A stretch of DNA of 7,718 bases from Clostridia bacterium (lineage in GTDB: Bacteria; Bacillota; Clostridia; Clostridiales; Clostridiaceae): assembly GCA_009930125.1 (NCBI GenBank), contig RZYZ01000096.1, forward strand, positions 1-7,718, given 5' to 3'. Each line of letters opens with the position of its first letter. Positions within the stretch are counted from its first letter, which is position 1. Positions 1 through 6,027 of this stretch are shown in pieces. A program made the translations under genes and the position numbers. The notes beneath the pieces were generated by a model. The model did not search any database. It was not told the DNA's origin and worked only from the letters and a program-made list of their open reading frames with translations.

Positions 1-89
1 ATAAAATATTAATTTTTTTATTCTGTCTATTCTTATATAGATTATATAATGTTCTTTCCAATTTGAATATCCTTGAATTTGAAAGAAGC

Positions 90-130
90 AAAAAAAGATC
101 TGCGAAAACACAAAGGTTTTCGCAGATCTT
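90..130 (-). terminator. Rho-independent terminator of the DUF134-Mrp-NifX operon
   Basis: A perfect 15-bp inverted repeat (arms 95-109 and 116-130, loop ACAAAG at 110-115) lies seven bases beyond the TAG stop of the NifX-like gene. Read on the minus strand the hairpin runs directly into a T tract (A run on the plus strand, 91-96, overlapping the base of the stem). No T run follows on the plus strand, so it is directional for the minus-strand operon. Seen directly in the sequence. Confidence 0.92.
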
Positions 131-136
131 CCTACT

Positions 137-529
137 CTATCTACCGTGATGGCCGCCGCAGCCGCCACCTCCGTGATGATCGTGATCGTGATTGTGGTCA
201 TGTCCGCTGCAAGGTACGCCTGTGGTGGAAAGACTGCCTTCCACATACTTTCTCACCGCATCCGTGGGCTGACCGGAGATGCCCGATATCACTTCAATTC
301 CTCTCTCCGAAAGCTTAGCCACAGCATTTTGCCCCAGCCCTCCGGCAATGAGCACATGAATGTTCTGCTCTCCGAGGAACATGGGCATGGCACCATGTCT
401 GTGCTCGGGACTTGTGATGAACTCCGTGGACAGAATTTCATTTTCCTCTACTTCGAAGATCTCGAATCCATCACTGTGACCGAAATGCGGTGCAATGACT
501 CCACCTGTTTTCGCAACTGCTATTCTCAT
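137..529 (-). CDS. NifX/NifB-like dinitrogenase iron-molybdenum cofactor family protein with His-rich tail
   Basis: This 130-residue protein belongs to the NifX/NafY/NifB C-terminal family, small cytosolic proteins that in nitrogenase systems carry FeMo-cofactor precursors and in non-fixing anaerobes are thought to handle Fe-S or Mo-containing clusters. Family marks visible are the N-terminal strand MRIAVAKTGG, the HFGHSDGF motif (15-22), the central AGGLG turn (62-66) and the late ISGISG segment (81-86). After the domain comes a tail (107-130) with eight His, several Asp and Gly, and Cys107 and Cys124, which looks metal-binding. It is the last gene of the operon, 17 bases after the Mrp gene, with an AGGAGG ribosome site (539-544) nine bases before its ATG, followed by a strong terminator. 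No nitrogenase genes are in view, so a role in nitrogen fixation should not be assumed. Family assignment is firm; exact ligand unknown. Confidence 0.9.
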   Translation of the reverse strand: MRIAVAKTGGVIAPHFGHSDGFEIFEVEENEILSTEFITSPEHRHGAMPMFLGEQNIHVLIAGGLGQNAVAKLSERGIEVISGISGQPTDAVRKYVEGSLSTTGVPCSGHDHNHDHDHHGGGGCGGHHGR

Positions 530-546
530 GATTTTTCTCCTCCTGC

Positions 547-1347
547 TTACAGCATTTCTTCAAGTTTATCTGCTATGGCCGTAAATTCTCCGCTCATATG
601 ACGCTCAATCTCACCCTTGTCGCAGGCTTCGGCCAGATTCGGGTCAATGGAAATCTTACCCAGAATCTCCAGGCCATACTCGCCGGAAATCTCATCCAGG
701 TGACTTTCGCCGAAGATCTTATACTCTTTTCCGGTATCAGGGCAGGTGAAATGAGAATAGTTCTCCACCACACCCAGAACCTTGATGTTCATCATATCCG
801 CCATCTTCACGGCTTTGGATACCACCATGGATACCAGTTCCTGCGGACTGGTCACGATGATGATGCCATCCATGGTGATGGACTGAAAGACCGTCAGGGG
901 CACATCTCCTGTGCCAGGAGGCATATCGATGAAAAGAAAGTCATTTTCTCCCCAGACCACATCCGAGAAGAACTGCTTTACCGTATTGGCCAGAATCGGT
1001 CCTCTCCAGACCACCGGGTCCGTTTCATTCTCAAGCAGCAGATTGATGGACATGAGCTCGATGCCCGTCCTTGTTTCCACGGGCATCACACCATGCTCCG
1101 TCGCCATGGCCTTTCCTTTGATGCCATAGGCCTTGGGGATGGAGGGACCTGTGATGTCCGCATCCAGCACCGCTGTACGATAGCCTTTTCTGTTCATCTC
1201 CACTGCCATCATGGCTGTCACGGAGGATTTCCCGACGCCGCCTTTTCCGCTGACCACACCGATGACATGCTTGAAACTGCTCATGGCATTGGTCTTGATG
1301 TTGAAATCATACTTCTTTTCTTTCTTTTCATTGGATATTTCAATCAT
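547..1347 (-). CDS. Mrp/NBP35-family P-loop ATPase, probable Fe-S cluster carrier
   Basis: A 266-residue cytosolic P-loop NTPase of the MinD/Mrp/NBP35 group, which bind and transfer iron-sulfur clusters to apoproteins. Visible motifs are the deviant Walker A GKGGVGKS (34-41) with its signature lysine, the DADITGPSIP segment (62-71), and IDMPPGTGD (140-148), highly typical of Mrp. The VENYSHF stretch (194-200) precedes the site where Mrp proteins usually have CxxC; here it reads CPDT (202-205), so the second cysteine is replaced by threonine. The N-terminal ~25 residues are Lys-rich and lack the cysteine-rich extension of some relatives. The start is set by an ATGA overlap with the upstream DUF134 gene (1344-1347), implying translational coupling. 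With the NifX-like gene it forms a conserved metal-cluster module of anaerobes. Family certain; the cluster-binding mode is uncertain because of the missing Cys. Confidence 0.95.
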   Translation of the reverse strand: MIEISNEKKEKKYDFNIKTNAMSSFKHVIGVVSGKGGVGKSSVTAMMAVEMNRKGYRTAVLDADITGPSIPKAYGIKGKAMATEHGVMPVETRTGIELMSINLLLENETDPVVWRGPILANTVKQFFSDVVWGENDFLFIDMPPGTGDVPLTVFQSITMDGIIIVTSPQELVSMVVSKAVKMADMMNIKVLGVVENYSHFTCPDTGKEYKIFGESHLDEISGEYGLEILGKISIDPNLAEACDKGEIERHMSGEFTAIADKLEEML

Positions 1348-1727
1348 TTCTGTTCCTTCTCCCTCTGCATCCGTTTTCTTCTACCACCGCAGTCTTCAGA
1401 ATCACTTCTGCAGCTGCACTTTCTCTCTGTCTCTTCCGAAAGACGGACTTCACCACCCTGGATATGCATATCCAGACCGAATACCAGCATCTGAGCAATC
1501 TTGTTCCTGGCTGAAACATAGATGCTCTGCACTGTGGTTCTGGCTACGCCCATGGCATTGGCACATTCCTCCTGGGTCATTTTTTCCTGGTCCATGAGCC
1601 TTATGGTCTCATACTCATCCACCGTCATTTCAATGATCTCGGAATCCATGTTCCTGATACCCTTGGGACCAAATCGGTTGTATTCAGGCATGCAGCAGAC
1701 TTTTCTCCATTTCACCGGTCTTGGCAT
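1344..1727 (-). CDS. DUF134 (UPF0251) helix-turn-helix DNA-binding protein
   Basis: A 127-residue protein of the DUF134 family, predicted DNA-binding proteins with a sigma-70 region 4-like helix-turn-helix. It begins with the family hallmark MPRPVKWRKVCCMPEYNRFGP (nearly the consensus), then an acidic linker with DEYETIRL (37-44), and a helix-turn-helix around residues 51-70 (MTQEECANAMGVARTTVQSI). The C-terminus is Cys-rich (104, 106, 113) and strongly basic, which together with Cys11/Cys12 could bind a metal or Fe-S cluster; this is inference. It is first in the operon, 34 bases downstream of a good sigma-A promoter with a palindrome over the -35 box, and overlaps the Mrp gene by four bases. 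The simplest reading is a local autoregulator responding to iron-sulfur or metal state. Family identity is firm, target and signal are not established. Confidence 0.92.
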   Translation of the reverse strand: MPRPVKWRKVCCMPEYNRFGPKGIRNMDSEIIEMTVDEYETIRLMDQEKMTQEECANAMGVARTTVQSIYVSARNKIAQMLVFGLDMHIQGGEVRLSEETERKCSCRSDSEDCGGRRKRMQREKEQK

Positions 1728-1761
1728 GTTTCTCTCGCCTTCCTTTCAAGCTTATGTTCTA

Positions 1762-1789
1762 ATTCTACTCCATTATCGACATATGTCAA
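1762..1789 (-). promoter_or_regulatory. Sigma-A-type promoter of the DUF134-Mrp-NifX operon
   Basis: On the minus strand a perfect -35 hexamer TTGACA (1784-1789) is followed after 16 bases by TAGAAT (1762-1767), five of six matches to the -10 consensus. It lies just after the fetB stop and 34 bases before the DUF134 ATG. Seen in the sequence; activity is inferred. Confidence 0.72.
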
Positions 1790-1793
1790 TAAT
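1772..1793 (-). promoter_or_regulatory. 22-bp near-perfect palindrome over the -35 box, likely operator
   Basis: The halves ATTATCGACAT and ATGTCAATAAT match as an inverted repeat at 10 of 11 positions, with core GACATATGTC. The site contains the whole -35 hexamer and most of the spacer, so a bound dimer would block or compete with RNA polymerase. The adjacent DUF134 regulator is the obvious candidate ligand, but this is inference. Confidence 0.55.
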
Positions 1794-1801
1794 CAATTTT
1801 T

Positions 1802-2572
1802 CTAGATGGTGATCTGATTTCTGTCATTATAGAGTGTCTTATACCCGAAAATAAGGGCAGCAAAAACAGCCAGACACACCACAGCCGTGATGGCGATCAT
1901 GATGGCAATCTGATACAGAATCGCGGTCATGGGCAGGGTTCCGGATAGGATCTGTCCAGTCATCATACCAGGGAGAGATATGATGCCCATGCCCATCATC
2001 CTGTTCATGGTCGGAACCAGCGCAGTTTCTAGCGCATTGTTCACAAAGGGAAGCAGAATCTTCTTTGGCGTCACACCCAGGTACAGGAGTGATTCCACAC
2101 GATTTCTCTGCGCCTTGAGATTCTCATTGAAGGACTTCAGCGCCAGAGAAAGACCAGTCATGGCATTTCCGAAGATCATACCACTCAGAGGAATCGTGTA
2201 CTGAGGATTGAAGAAGTCCATGCCCACAACAATCTGAACAAAGAAGAATACGATCAGCGTACCCGATCCAGCCAGGGAAAGTCCGATGGCCAGCTTGAAC
2301 TTCTTGTTGAGCTCTTTGTTCTGGTTCAGCACCCTGATGGTGGCGAAAGTGGTCATGGCGATGATATAGGCCACGGTGAACAGCGGATGGGGATTTTCCA
2401 GGATATAAGTCAGAACAAGTCCCGCCAGAACCAGCTGCACCGTCATTCTGAAGCTGGCTACAACAAGGAGCTTGGACTGATTGATCTTTGATTTCTTCAT
2501 GATGAAGAGCACCACAAGAAGAAGCACATAAATCAGCGCGAATTGAGCCAGGTTGATTTCTACGACACCCAT
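1802..2572 (-). CDS. fetB: FetB-type (UPF0014) ABC transporter permease
   Basis: A 256-residue membrane protein of the UPF0014/FetB (YbbM) family, the permease half of a two-component ABC exporter. In E. coli FetAB is implicated in iron export and resistance to oxidative stress; plant relatives are linked to aluminium tolerance. About seven hydrophobic segments are visible (roughly 8-25, 35-57, 63-80, 93-117, 127-147, 193-213, 216-244). The family-conserved IPLSGMIFGNAMTG (127-140) and GIISLPGMMTGQILSG (196-211) are intact. A long soluble stretch around 150-190 (VESLLYLGVTPKK onward) probably contacts the ATPase. The length is typical. The start codon overlaps the fetA stop by one base (TGATG), preceded by AAAGGAGG (2581-2588) inside fetA, so the two are translationally coupled. 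Substrate is inferred as iron or another metal from family and from the neighbouring Fe-S operon. Confidence 0.9.
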   Translation of the reverse strand: MGVVEINLAQFALIYVLLLVVLFIMKKSKINQSKLLVVASFRMTVQLVLAGLVLTYILENPHPLFTVAYIIAMTTFATIRVLNQNKELNKKFKLAIGLSLAGSGTLIVFFFVQIVVGMDFFNPQYTIPLSGMIFGNAMTGLSLALKSFNENLKAQRNRVESLLYLGVTPKKILLPFVNNALETALVPTMNRMMGMGIISLPGMMTGQILSGTLPMTAILYQIAIMIAITAVVCLAVFAALIFGYKTLYNDRNQITI

Positions 2573-3201
2573 CAGTTTCCCCTCCTTTCAATGGTGATCA
2601 CTTCATCGGCATAGTCCTCAGAGAGCTTCTCATCATGACTCACCACAATCATGGTGATTCCGTTCTCTCTGCAGAATGCTTTCAGATTGCCAAGAACCTT
2701 TCCGGCCGTGGAGGCATCCAGCGCCGATGTAGGTTCATCCATCATGATGACCTTGGGCAGGAAGGAAATGCAGATAGCAATATAGATTCTCTGCCGCTCA
2801 CCCCCAGATAGCCTCACACAGGACTCTTCCAGTCTGAAATCCGCATGACAGAGCTTCAGGTATTTCTTCATGGTTTCATCATCGGGAGCAGGCAGATCGC
2901 GGTACGCATAGTACATCCTGAAGTTCTCTCTGATGGATTCATCAAAGAGATAGACATTCTGTCCGATGAGGATGACTTCCTTTCTGAGCTCGATGGTATC
3001 CATCTGGCTGATATCCTTGCCCGCATAGTAGATTTCTCCTTCCTCCGGAGTCAATGTGGCGTTCAGGAGTTTCAGAAGGGTACTCTTCCCCGCTCCACTG
3101 GCACCCTGAATGAATGTGGTGTTCCCCGAGCTGATTTCCATTTTAGGATACTCGAGAATTCCACCGAACTTGGGTTTTTCGATCGCAAAAATTTTATTCA
3201 T
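2572..3201 (-). CDS. fetA: FetA-type ABC transporter ATP-binding protein
   Basis: A 209-residue cytosolic ABC ATPase that pairs with the FetB permease encoded just downstream. All nucleotide-binding motifs are present: Walker A GASGAGKST (33-41), Q-loop Gln81, signature LSGGERQR (131-138), Walker B IMMDEPTSALD (152-162) and switch His189 in VVSHD. The short length and single-domain form match FetA/YbbL. It is the first gene of the transporter pair; the upstream 3202-3290 stretch is AT-rich and should hold its promoter, though I cannot pick convincing -35/-10 boxes. The ATG is preceded closely by a purine-rich GAGAGAGGGAAG. Annotation as an iron exporter ATPase rests on family and on pairing with fetB; the motifs alone only show an ABC ATPase. 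Confidence 0.88.
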   Translation of the reverse strand: MNKIFAIEKPKFGGILEYPKMEISSGNTTFIQGASGAGKSTLLKLLNATLTPEEGEIYYAGKDISQMDTIELRKEVILIGQNVYLFDESIRENFRMYYAYRDLPAPDDETMKKYLKLCHADFRLEESCVRLSGGERQRIYIAICISFLPKVIMMDEPTSALDASTAGKVLGNLKAFCRENGITMIVVSHDEKLSEDYADEVITIERRGN

Positions 3202-3288
3202 GCTTCCCTCTCTCTTTCTTTTGTTATTTTCATATATAAAAATAGTTTAACACAATCATGAAAATTTCGTTCTTCTATGATGCATTGT

Positions 3289-3320
3289 AAAAATATCGAC
3301 CAGAGCGTGACGCTCTGGTC
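3289..3320 (-). terminator. Rho-independent terminator of the HEAT-glycosyltransferase operon
   Basis: A perfect 10-bp stem with a 3-base loop (GACCAGAGCG at 3298-3307, CGCTCTGGTC at 3311-3320) starts twelve bases after the glycosyltransferase stop. On the minus strand it is followed, after GATA, by five T (3289-3293). There is no T run on the plus side. Confidence 0.8.
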
Positions 3321-3332
3321 TCATTCAGTACT

Positions 3333-4370
3333 TCATGTTGTGATTTTTGTATTGAACTCTTTCCGCTCGATGGTTCCCCACTGATTCTTCTTCGGTCTGT
3401 AACCGAAGAAAGCCCGCAGTCTCCACCAGGTGGTCAGCTGCCTGTACCCGAAATTCTCCAAGACCGCATAAAGCATCATCCTGAGATAATCAGAAATCTT
3501 GTCATATTTCATGAAATTGTATTCCTCCAGCATCACAGAGGTGATGGAAAGGAAGATGCCATAAAGCACCGCAAAGGTGAAGTACAGCAGCGCAAACTCC
3601 ACATTGAGAATCCCCAGAAAGAGAGATCCGATGACAGAAACATAGCCTAGAATCTCCACCACAGGCCCCAGCATTTCGATGAGGAAGTAGTAGGGCATGG
3701 CCACAAGACCGATGACGCCATACTTCGGATTGAGAATCATGGAACGGTTGCTCAGCAAGGAATCCATGAGCCCTCTGTGCCACCTTATTCTCTGTCCTTT
3801 CAGCGATTTCAGATCCTCGGGAGCCTGAGTCCAGCAGACTGGGTCCGGTACAAAGACGATTTCATAGTCCTTCTTCTCCTGTCTCATCTGTCTGTGCATC
3901 TTCAGGATCAGTTCCATATCCTCCCCGATGGTGTTCTCCGTATATCCCCCCACCTTCAGCACGATGCTTTTTCTGAACACACCGAAAGCACCTGAAACGA
4001 TCAGAAGGCTGTCCAGTTCACTCCAGCCCATTCTCCCGAAGAGAAAGGCCCTGAGATATTCGATGGTCTGAAAGGTCGGAAGCGCTTTTCTGGAAAGCCC
4101 CACCTCTTCAATGAACCCGCTTCTCACCTTGGATCCGTTGAGAACTCGGACGATTCCGCCGCTGGCCACAACGCGCTCCGGATCATCAATGAAGGGTCTC
4201 ACCACTTTAAGAAGAGAGTTCTTCTCCAGGATGCTGTCCGCGTCGATGGCGGTGAAAAGCGGATATTTTGCCACATTTATGCCTGCATTCAAGGCATCAG
4301 CCTTTCCTCCGTTGACCTTGTCCACCACCTTGAGATTGACTCTTTTTGAGGAAAGATAAATGCCTTTCAC
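3333..4370 (-). CDS. C-terminal fragment of the interrupted glycosyltransferase
   Basis: A 345-residue open frame beginning at a GTG (4368-4370) that in the intact gene would be an internal valine (codon 130). It carries DAD, GED, QRIRW and the membrane region but not the DGS nucleotide-binding half. No convincing ribosome site precedes the GTG, so independent translation is doubtful. A gene caller is likely to report it as a separate glycosyltransferase; it should be treated as part of 3333-4757. Confidence 0.55.
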   Translation of the reverse strand: MKGIYLSSKRVNLKVVDKVNGGKADALNAGINVAKYPLFTAIDADSILEKNSLLKVVRPFIDDPERVVASGGIVRVLNGSKVRSGFIEEVGLSRKALPTFQTIEYLRAFLFGRMGWSELDSLLIVSGAFGVFRKSIVLKVGGYTENTIGEDMELILKMHRQMRQEKKDYEIVFVPDPVCWTQAPEDLKSLKGQRIRWHRGLMDSLLSNRSMILNPKYGVIGLVAMPYYFLIEMLGPVVEILGYVSVIGSLFLGILNVEFALLYFTFAVLYGIFLSITSVMLEEYNFMKYDKISDYLRMMLYAVLENFGYRQLTTWWRLRAFFGYRPKKNQWGTIERKEFNTKITT

Positions 4371-4391
4371 ATCCTGAGTCTCGATTTCCTT

Positions 4392-4757
4392 TTAGTAAGG
4401 ACTGTCGAGCTTTTTCAGATCAAAGGCTCTGATGAGGGTTTTCATGGTGTCATCTTTCGACCCGTCATTGATGACCACCACCTCGAACTGGCTGTATTCG
4501 ATGGCCAGCAGAGATTCGATGTTGTCCACGATGGTTTTGGCTTCATTGTAACTGGGGACCAGTATGGACACCGGTGGAACATAGACCGAGGATATCATCT
4601 TCTTGTAGGGCCAGCTCCTGAGATTTTCCCGATAACGCCTGATTCCTCTTAAAGCCAGCACCAGAAGCAGTGAATTCACCACATTCATGAAGATAAGATA
4701 ATACAGAGAGAACTGACTGAATCCAGCAAGAATGGCCAATACAGCATCTTTAAGCAT
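4392..4757 (-). CDS. N-terminal fragment of the interrupted glycosyltransferase
   Basis: The 121-residue product that would be made if the TAA terminates. It has the membrane segment and the nucleotide-binding half of the GT-A fold up to the DGS motif and ends in DSPY. It lacks the DAD, GED and QRIRW motifs, so it cannot be a working transferase on its own. It keeps the operon's ribosome site, so it is probably still translated. Confidence 0.6.
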   Translation of the reverse strand: MLKDAVLAILAGFSQFSLYYLIFMNVVNSLLLVLALRGIRRYRENLRSWPYKKMISSVYVPPVSILVPSYNEAKTIVDNIESLLAIEYSQFEVVVINDGSKDDTMKTLIRAFDLKKLDSPY

Positions 4758-5904
4758 TCGCTCTCACCTCCACTTTATTCTTCTTGTATATGCTAATGTT
4801 CTCCAGTATCTGATTTCCGTTTCCGAATCCCGATATTCTTCCTCTCAGGTCATAGAGCGCAAGCTCCCGACTGATGATACCCCAGGCTTTGTCTCTGGCG
4901 AAGGAATCGGTCGAGAAGAGGTTTTCCGAAAGCGCTAAAACGCCCTTTTCTCCAAGCTGAAGGAGACTCTCTGAAGCATTGAAGCGCACAAACCAGTTGG
5001 GATCTTCCATGAGCTTCTTGAGTCCGGAAAGAACCTCTTCATCAGGATCTTTTGCATGACTCATGGCTCTGGCTGTGAACGCCCGTATCTCCCAGTCCTT
5101 ATCCTGTAGCAGCTCGGAAATCTGGTTCTTCATTTCCCCGCAGTCAAAGCACTTCAGGGAAATGGCCGCTTTCAGCGCGGAGATTTTCACTTCCTTCTCC
5201 TCAGAAAAAAGTCCTTCCCGTATGTAGGGCTTCACACGTACATCTTTTCTTGTGCCCAGGGTTTCTATGGCCAGAGACTTCTTTACAGGGTCTTCCCCCT
5301 TCATGTAAGTTTCCATCTGGGGGAAAATGTCTTCCTCCGTGATTTCTGATAAGAGTTCCAGCACTTTCGCCTTCTGTGCATAATCCGTGCTTTTCATGTT
5401 GGTGATGACACTATCAATTTCTTCGGTACCCCCGATCTGGATCAGCGCTCTTGTGACGCACTGAGACAGTTCTCTCTGGTCCGTTCGGATTTTCTTCAGA
5501 AGCGGCAGCGCCTCTCTGATTCTCAGAATCCCTAAAGCATAGGCTGCCACGGCTTTTCTGAGATCCGAAGGATTTTTAAGCGCCTTCATCTCCTCCTCCA
5601 CAAATCCCGTTTCTCTGGCAATCTTTCTCAGATGCTCATGGGCACCGGGTTCATATTTCAGAAAGGAGTCCAGAATGATATTCTTCAGAATCCCCATCTC
5701 CACTGCATTCTTAGGTTTCGGCACCTCCTTTCCTTCTTCGCTTACATACTGATAGATCATGGCCTCAAAAAAAACAGCAAGTCTACTATTTTCTTGCGCT
5801 TTTCTGTTGCTGATGATCTTATTGATCAGCAGGGCGAAGAATAAGACGAGATTAATGGCGATCAGTAGCAGAACGCCATAAAGAACAATTTCTGTTATAT
5901 TCAT
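4750..5904 (-). CDS. Membrane-anchored HEAT-repeat protein
   Basis: A 384-residue protein with one N-terminal transmembrane segment (about 4-30) followed at once by Lys/Arg residues (NKIISNRK), which by the positive-inside rule places the rest in the cytoplasm. From about residue 112 to 330 it is a run of roughly seven HEAT-like helical pairs, with typical openings such as DLRKAVAAYALG (114-125), DPVKKSLAIETLG (205-217), DWEIRAFTARAM (270-281) and NWFVRFNASESLLQLG (303-318). HEAT arrays are protein-binding scaffolds; no catalytic motif is visible. It is the first gene of the operon and overlaps the glycosyltransferase by eight bases, so the two are made together. I infer that it holds or regulates the synthase's cytosolic domain. 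The ATG is preceded by GGGAG (5913-5917) with an eight-base spacer. Repeat class is secure; function is not known. Confidence 0.85.
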   Translation of the reverse strand: MNITEIVLYGVLLLIAINLVLFFALLINKIISNRKAQENSRLAVFFEAMIYQYVSEEGKEVPKPKNAVEMGILKNIILDSFLKYEPGAHEHLRKIARETGFVEEEMKALKNPSDLRKAVAAYALGILRIREALPLLKKIRTDQRELSQCVTRALIQIGGTEEIDSVITNMKSTDYAQKAKVLELLSEITEEDIFPQMETYMKGEDPVKKSLAIETLGTRKDVRVKPYIREGLFSEEKEVKISALKAAISLKCFDCGEMKNQISELLQDKDWEIRAFTARAMSHAKDPDEEVLSGLKKLMEDPNWFVRFNASESLLQLGEKGVLALSENLFSTDSFARDKAWGIISRELALYDLRGRISGFGNGNQILENISIYKKNKVEVRANA

Positions 5905-6027
5905 AGTTCATACTCCCATACAGATATTCTTAATAATGATAAATAAACGTGTACAAAAACTAATTCCATGATAAGCTAAAAAGAGCTGACAGACAATAAC
6001 TTTTATCAACTCTAGGATGTGAACTAT
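5905..6027. promoter_or_regulatory. Divergent intergenic region between the HEAT/synthase operon and the hydrolase gene
   Basis: This 123-bp AT-rich stretch must hold promoters for both directions. I cannot assign strong boxes: CTGACA at 5986-5991 (plus) and TTGTAC with TATTAA 15 bases later (minus) are weak candidates. An exact 8-base inverted repeat, ATAGTTCA (5903-5910) and TGAACTAT (6020-6027), borders the two start codons. The divergent arrangement suggests shared regulation of the two sides. Confidence 0.45.

Larger units (their letters stand above)
3333..4757 (-). pseudogene. Processive family 2 glycosyltransferase (exopolysaccharide synthase type) interrupted by one in-frame TAA
   Basis: Read through the TAA at 4392-4394 this is one 474-codon gene for a membrane GT2 of the BcsA/PgaC/hyaluronan-synthase type, which polymerises a glycan from a nucleotide-sugar at the cytoplasmic face and extrudes it. 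Motifs in order: N-terminal membrane segment (about 5-36), SILVPSYNEA (64-73), NDGS with Asp98, the TAA at codon 122, NGGKADALNAG (149-159), DAD (172-174), GED (278-280), and the processive-synthase motif QRIRW (322-326). Hydrophobic segments follow (about 345-415), then the basic tail ending near WGTIERKEF. The ATG overlaps the end of the HEAT gene by eight bases and has an excellent GGAGGTGA site (4764-4771). Both sides of the stop share one frame, so this is a single substitution (for example AAA to TAA), not an indel. Either the gene is recently inactivated, or the stop is a sequence error or read through. The polymer made cannot be told. Confidence 0.85.

Noticed and set aside
32..61. Possible minus-strand promoter (TTGGAA, 18 bases, TATAAG) for a gene left of the window
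   Set aside because: The region is so AT-rich that such matches are expected by chance, and the downstream gene is not visible.
137..1347. Nitrogen fixation cluster
   Set aside because: The NifX-like and Mrp genes alone do not indicate nitrogenase; no nifHDK, nifE, nifN or full nifB is present, and this pair is common in non-fixing anaerobes.
598..1494. A 298-codon plus-strand open frame
   Set aside because: Antisense shadow of the Mrp and DUF134 genes, rich in His from reversed codons and without any family signature.
2124..2591. A 155-codon minus-strand frame overlapping fetB
   Set aside because: Out-of-frame shadow of fetB, which has the conserved membrane segments and coupled start.
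4368..4394. Programmed frameshifting or selenocysteine insertion at the glycosyltransferase stop
   Set aside because: Both halves are in the same frame, so no frameshift is needed, and the codon is TAA rather than TGA.
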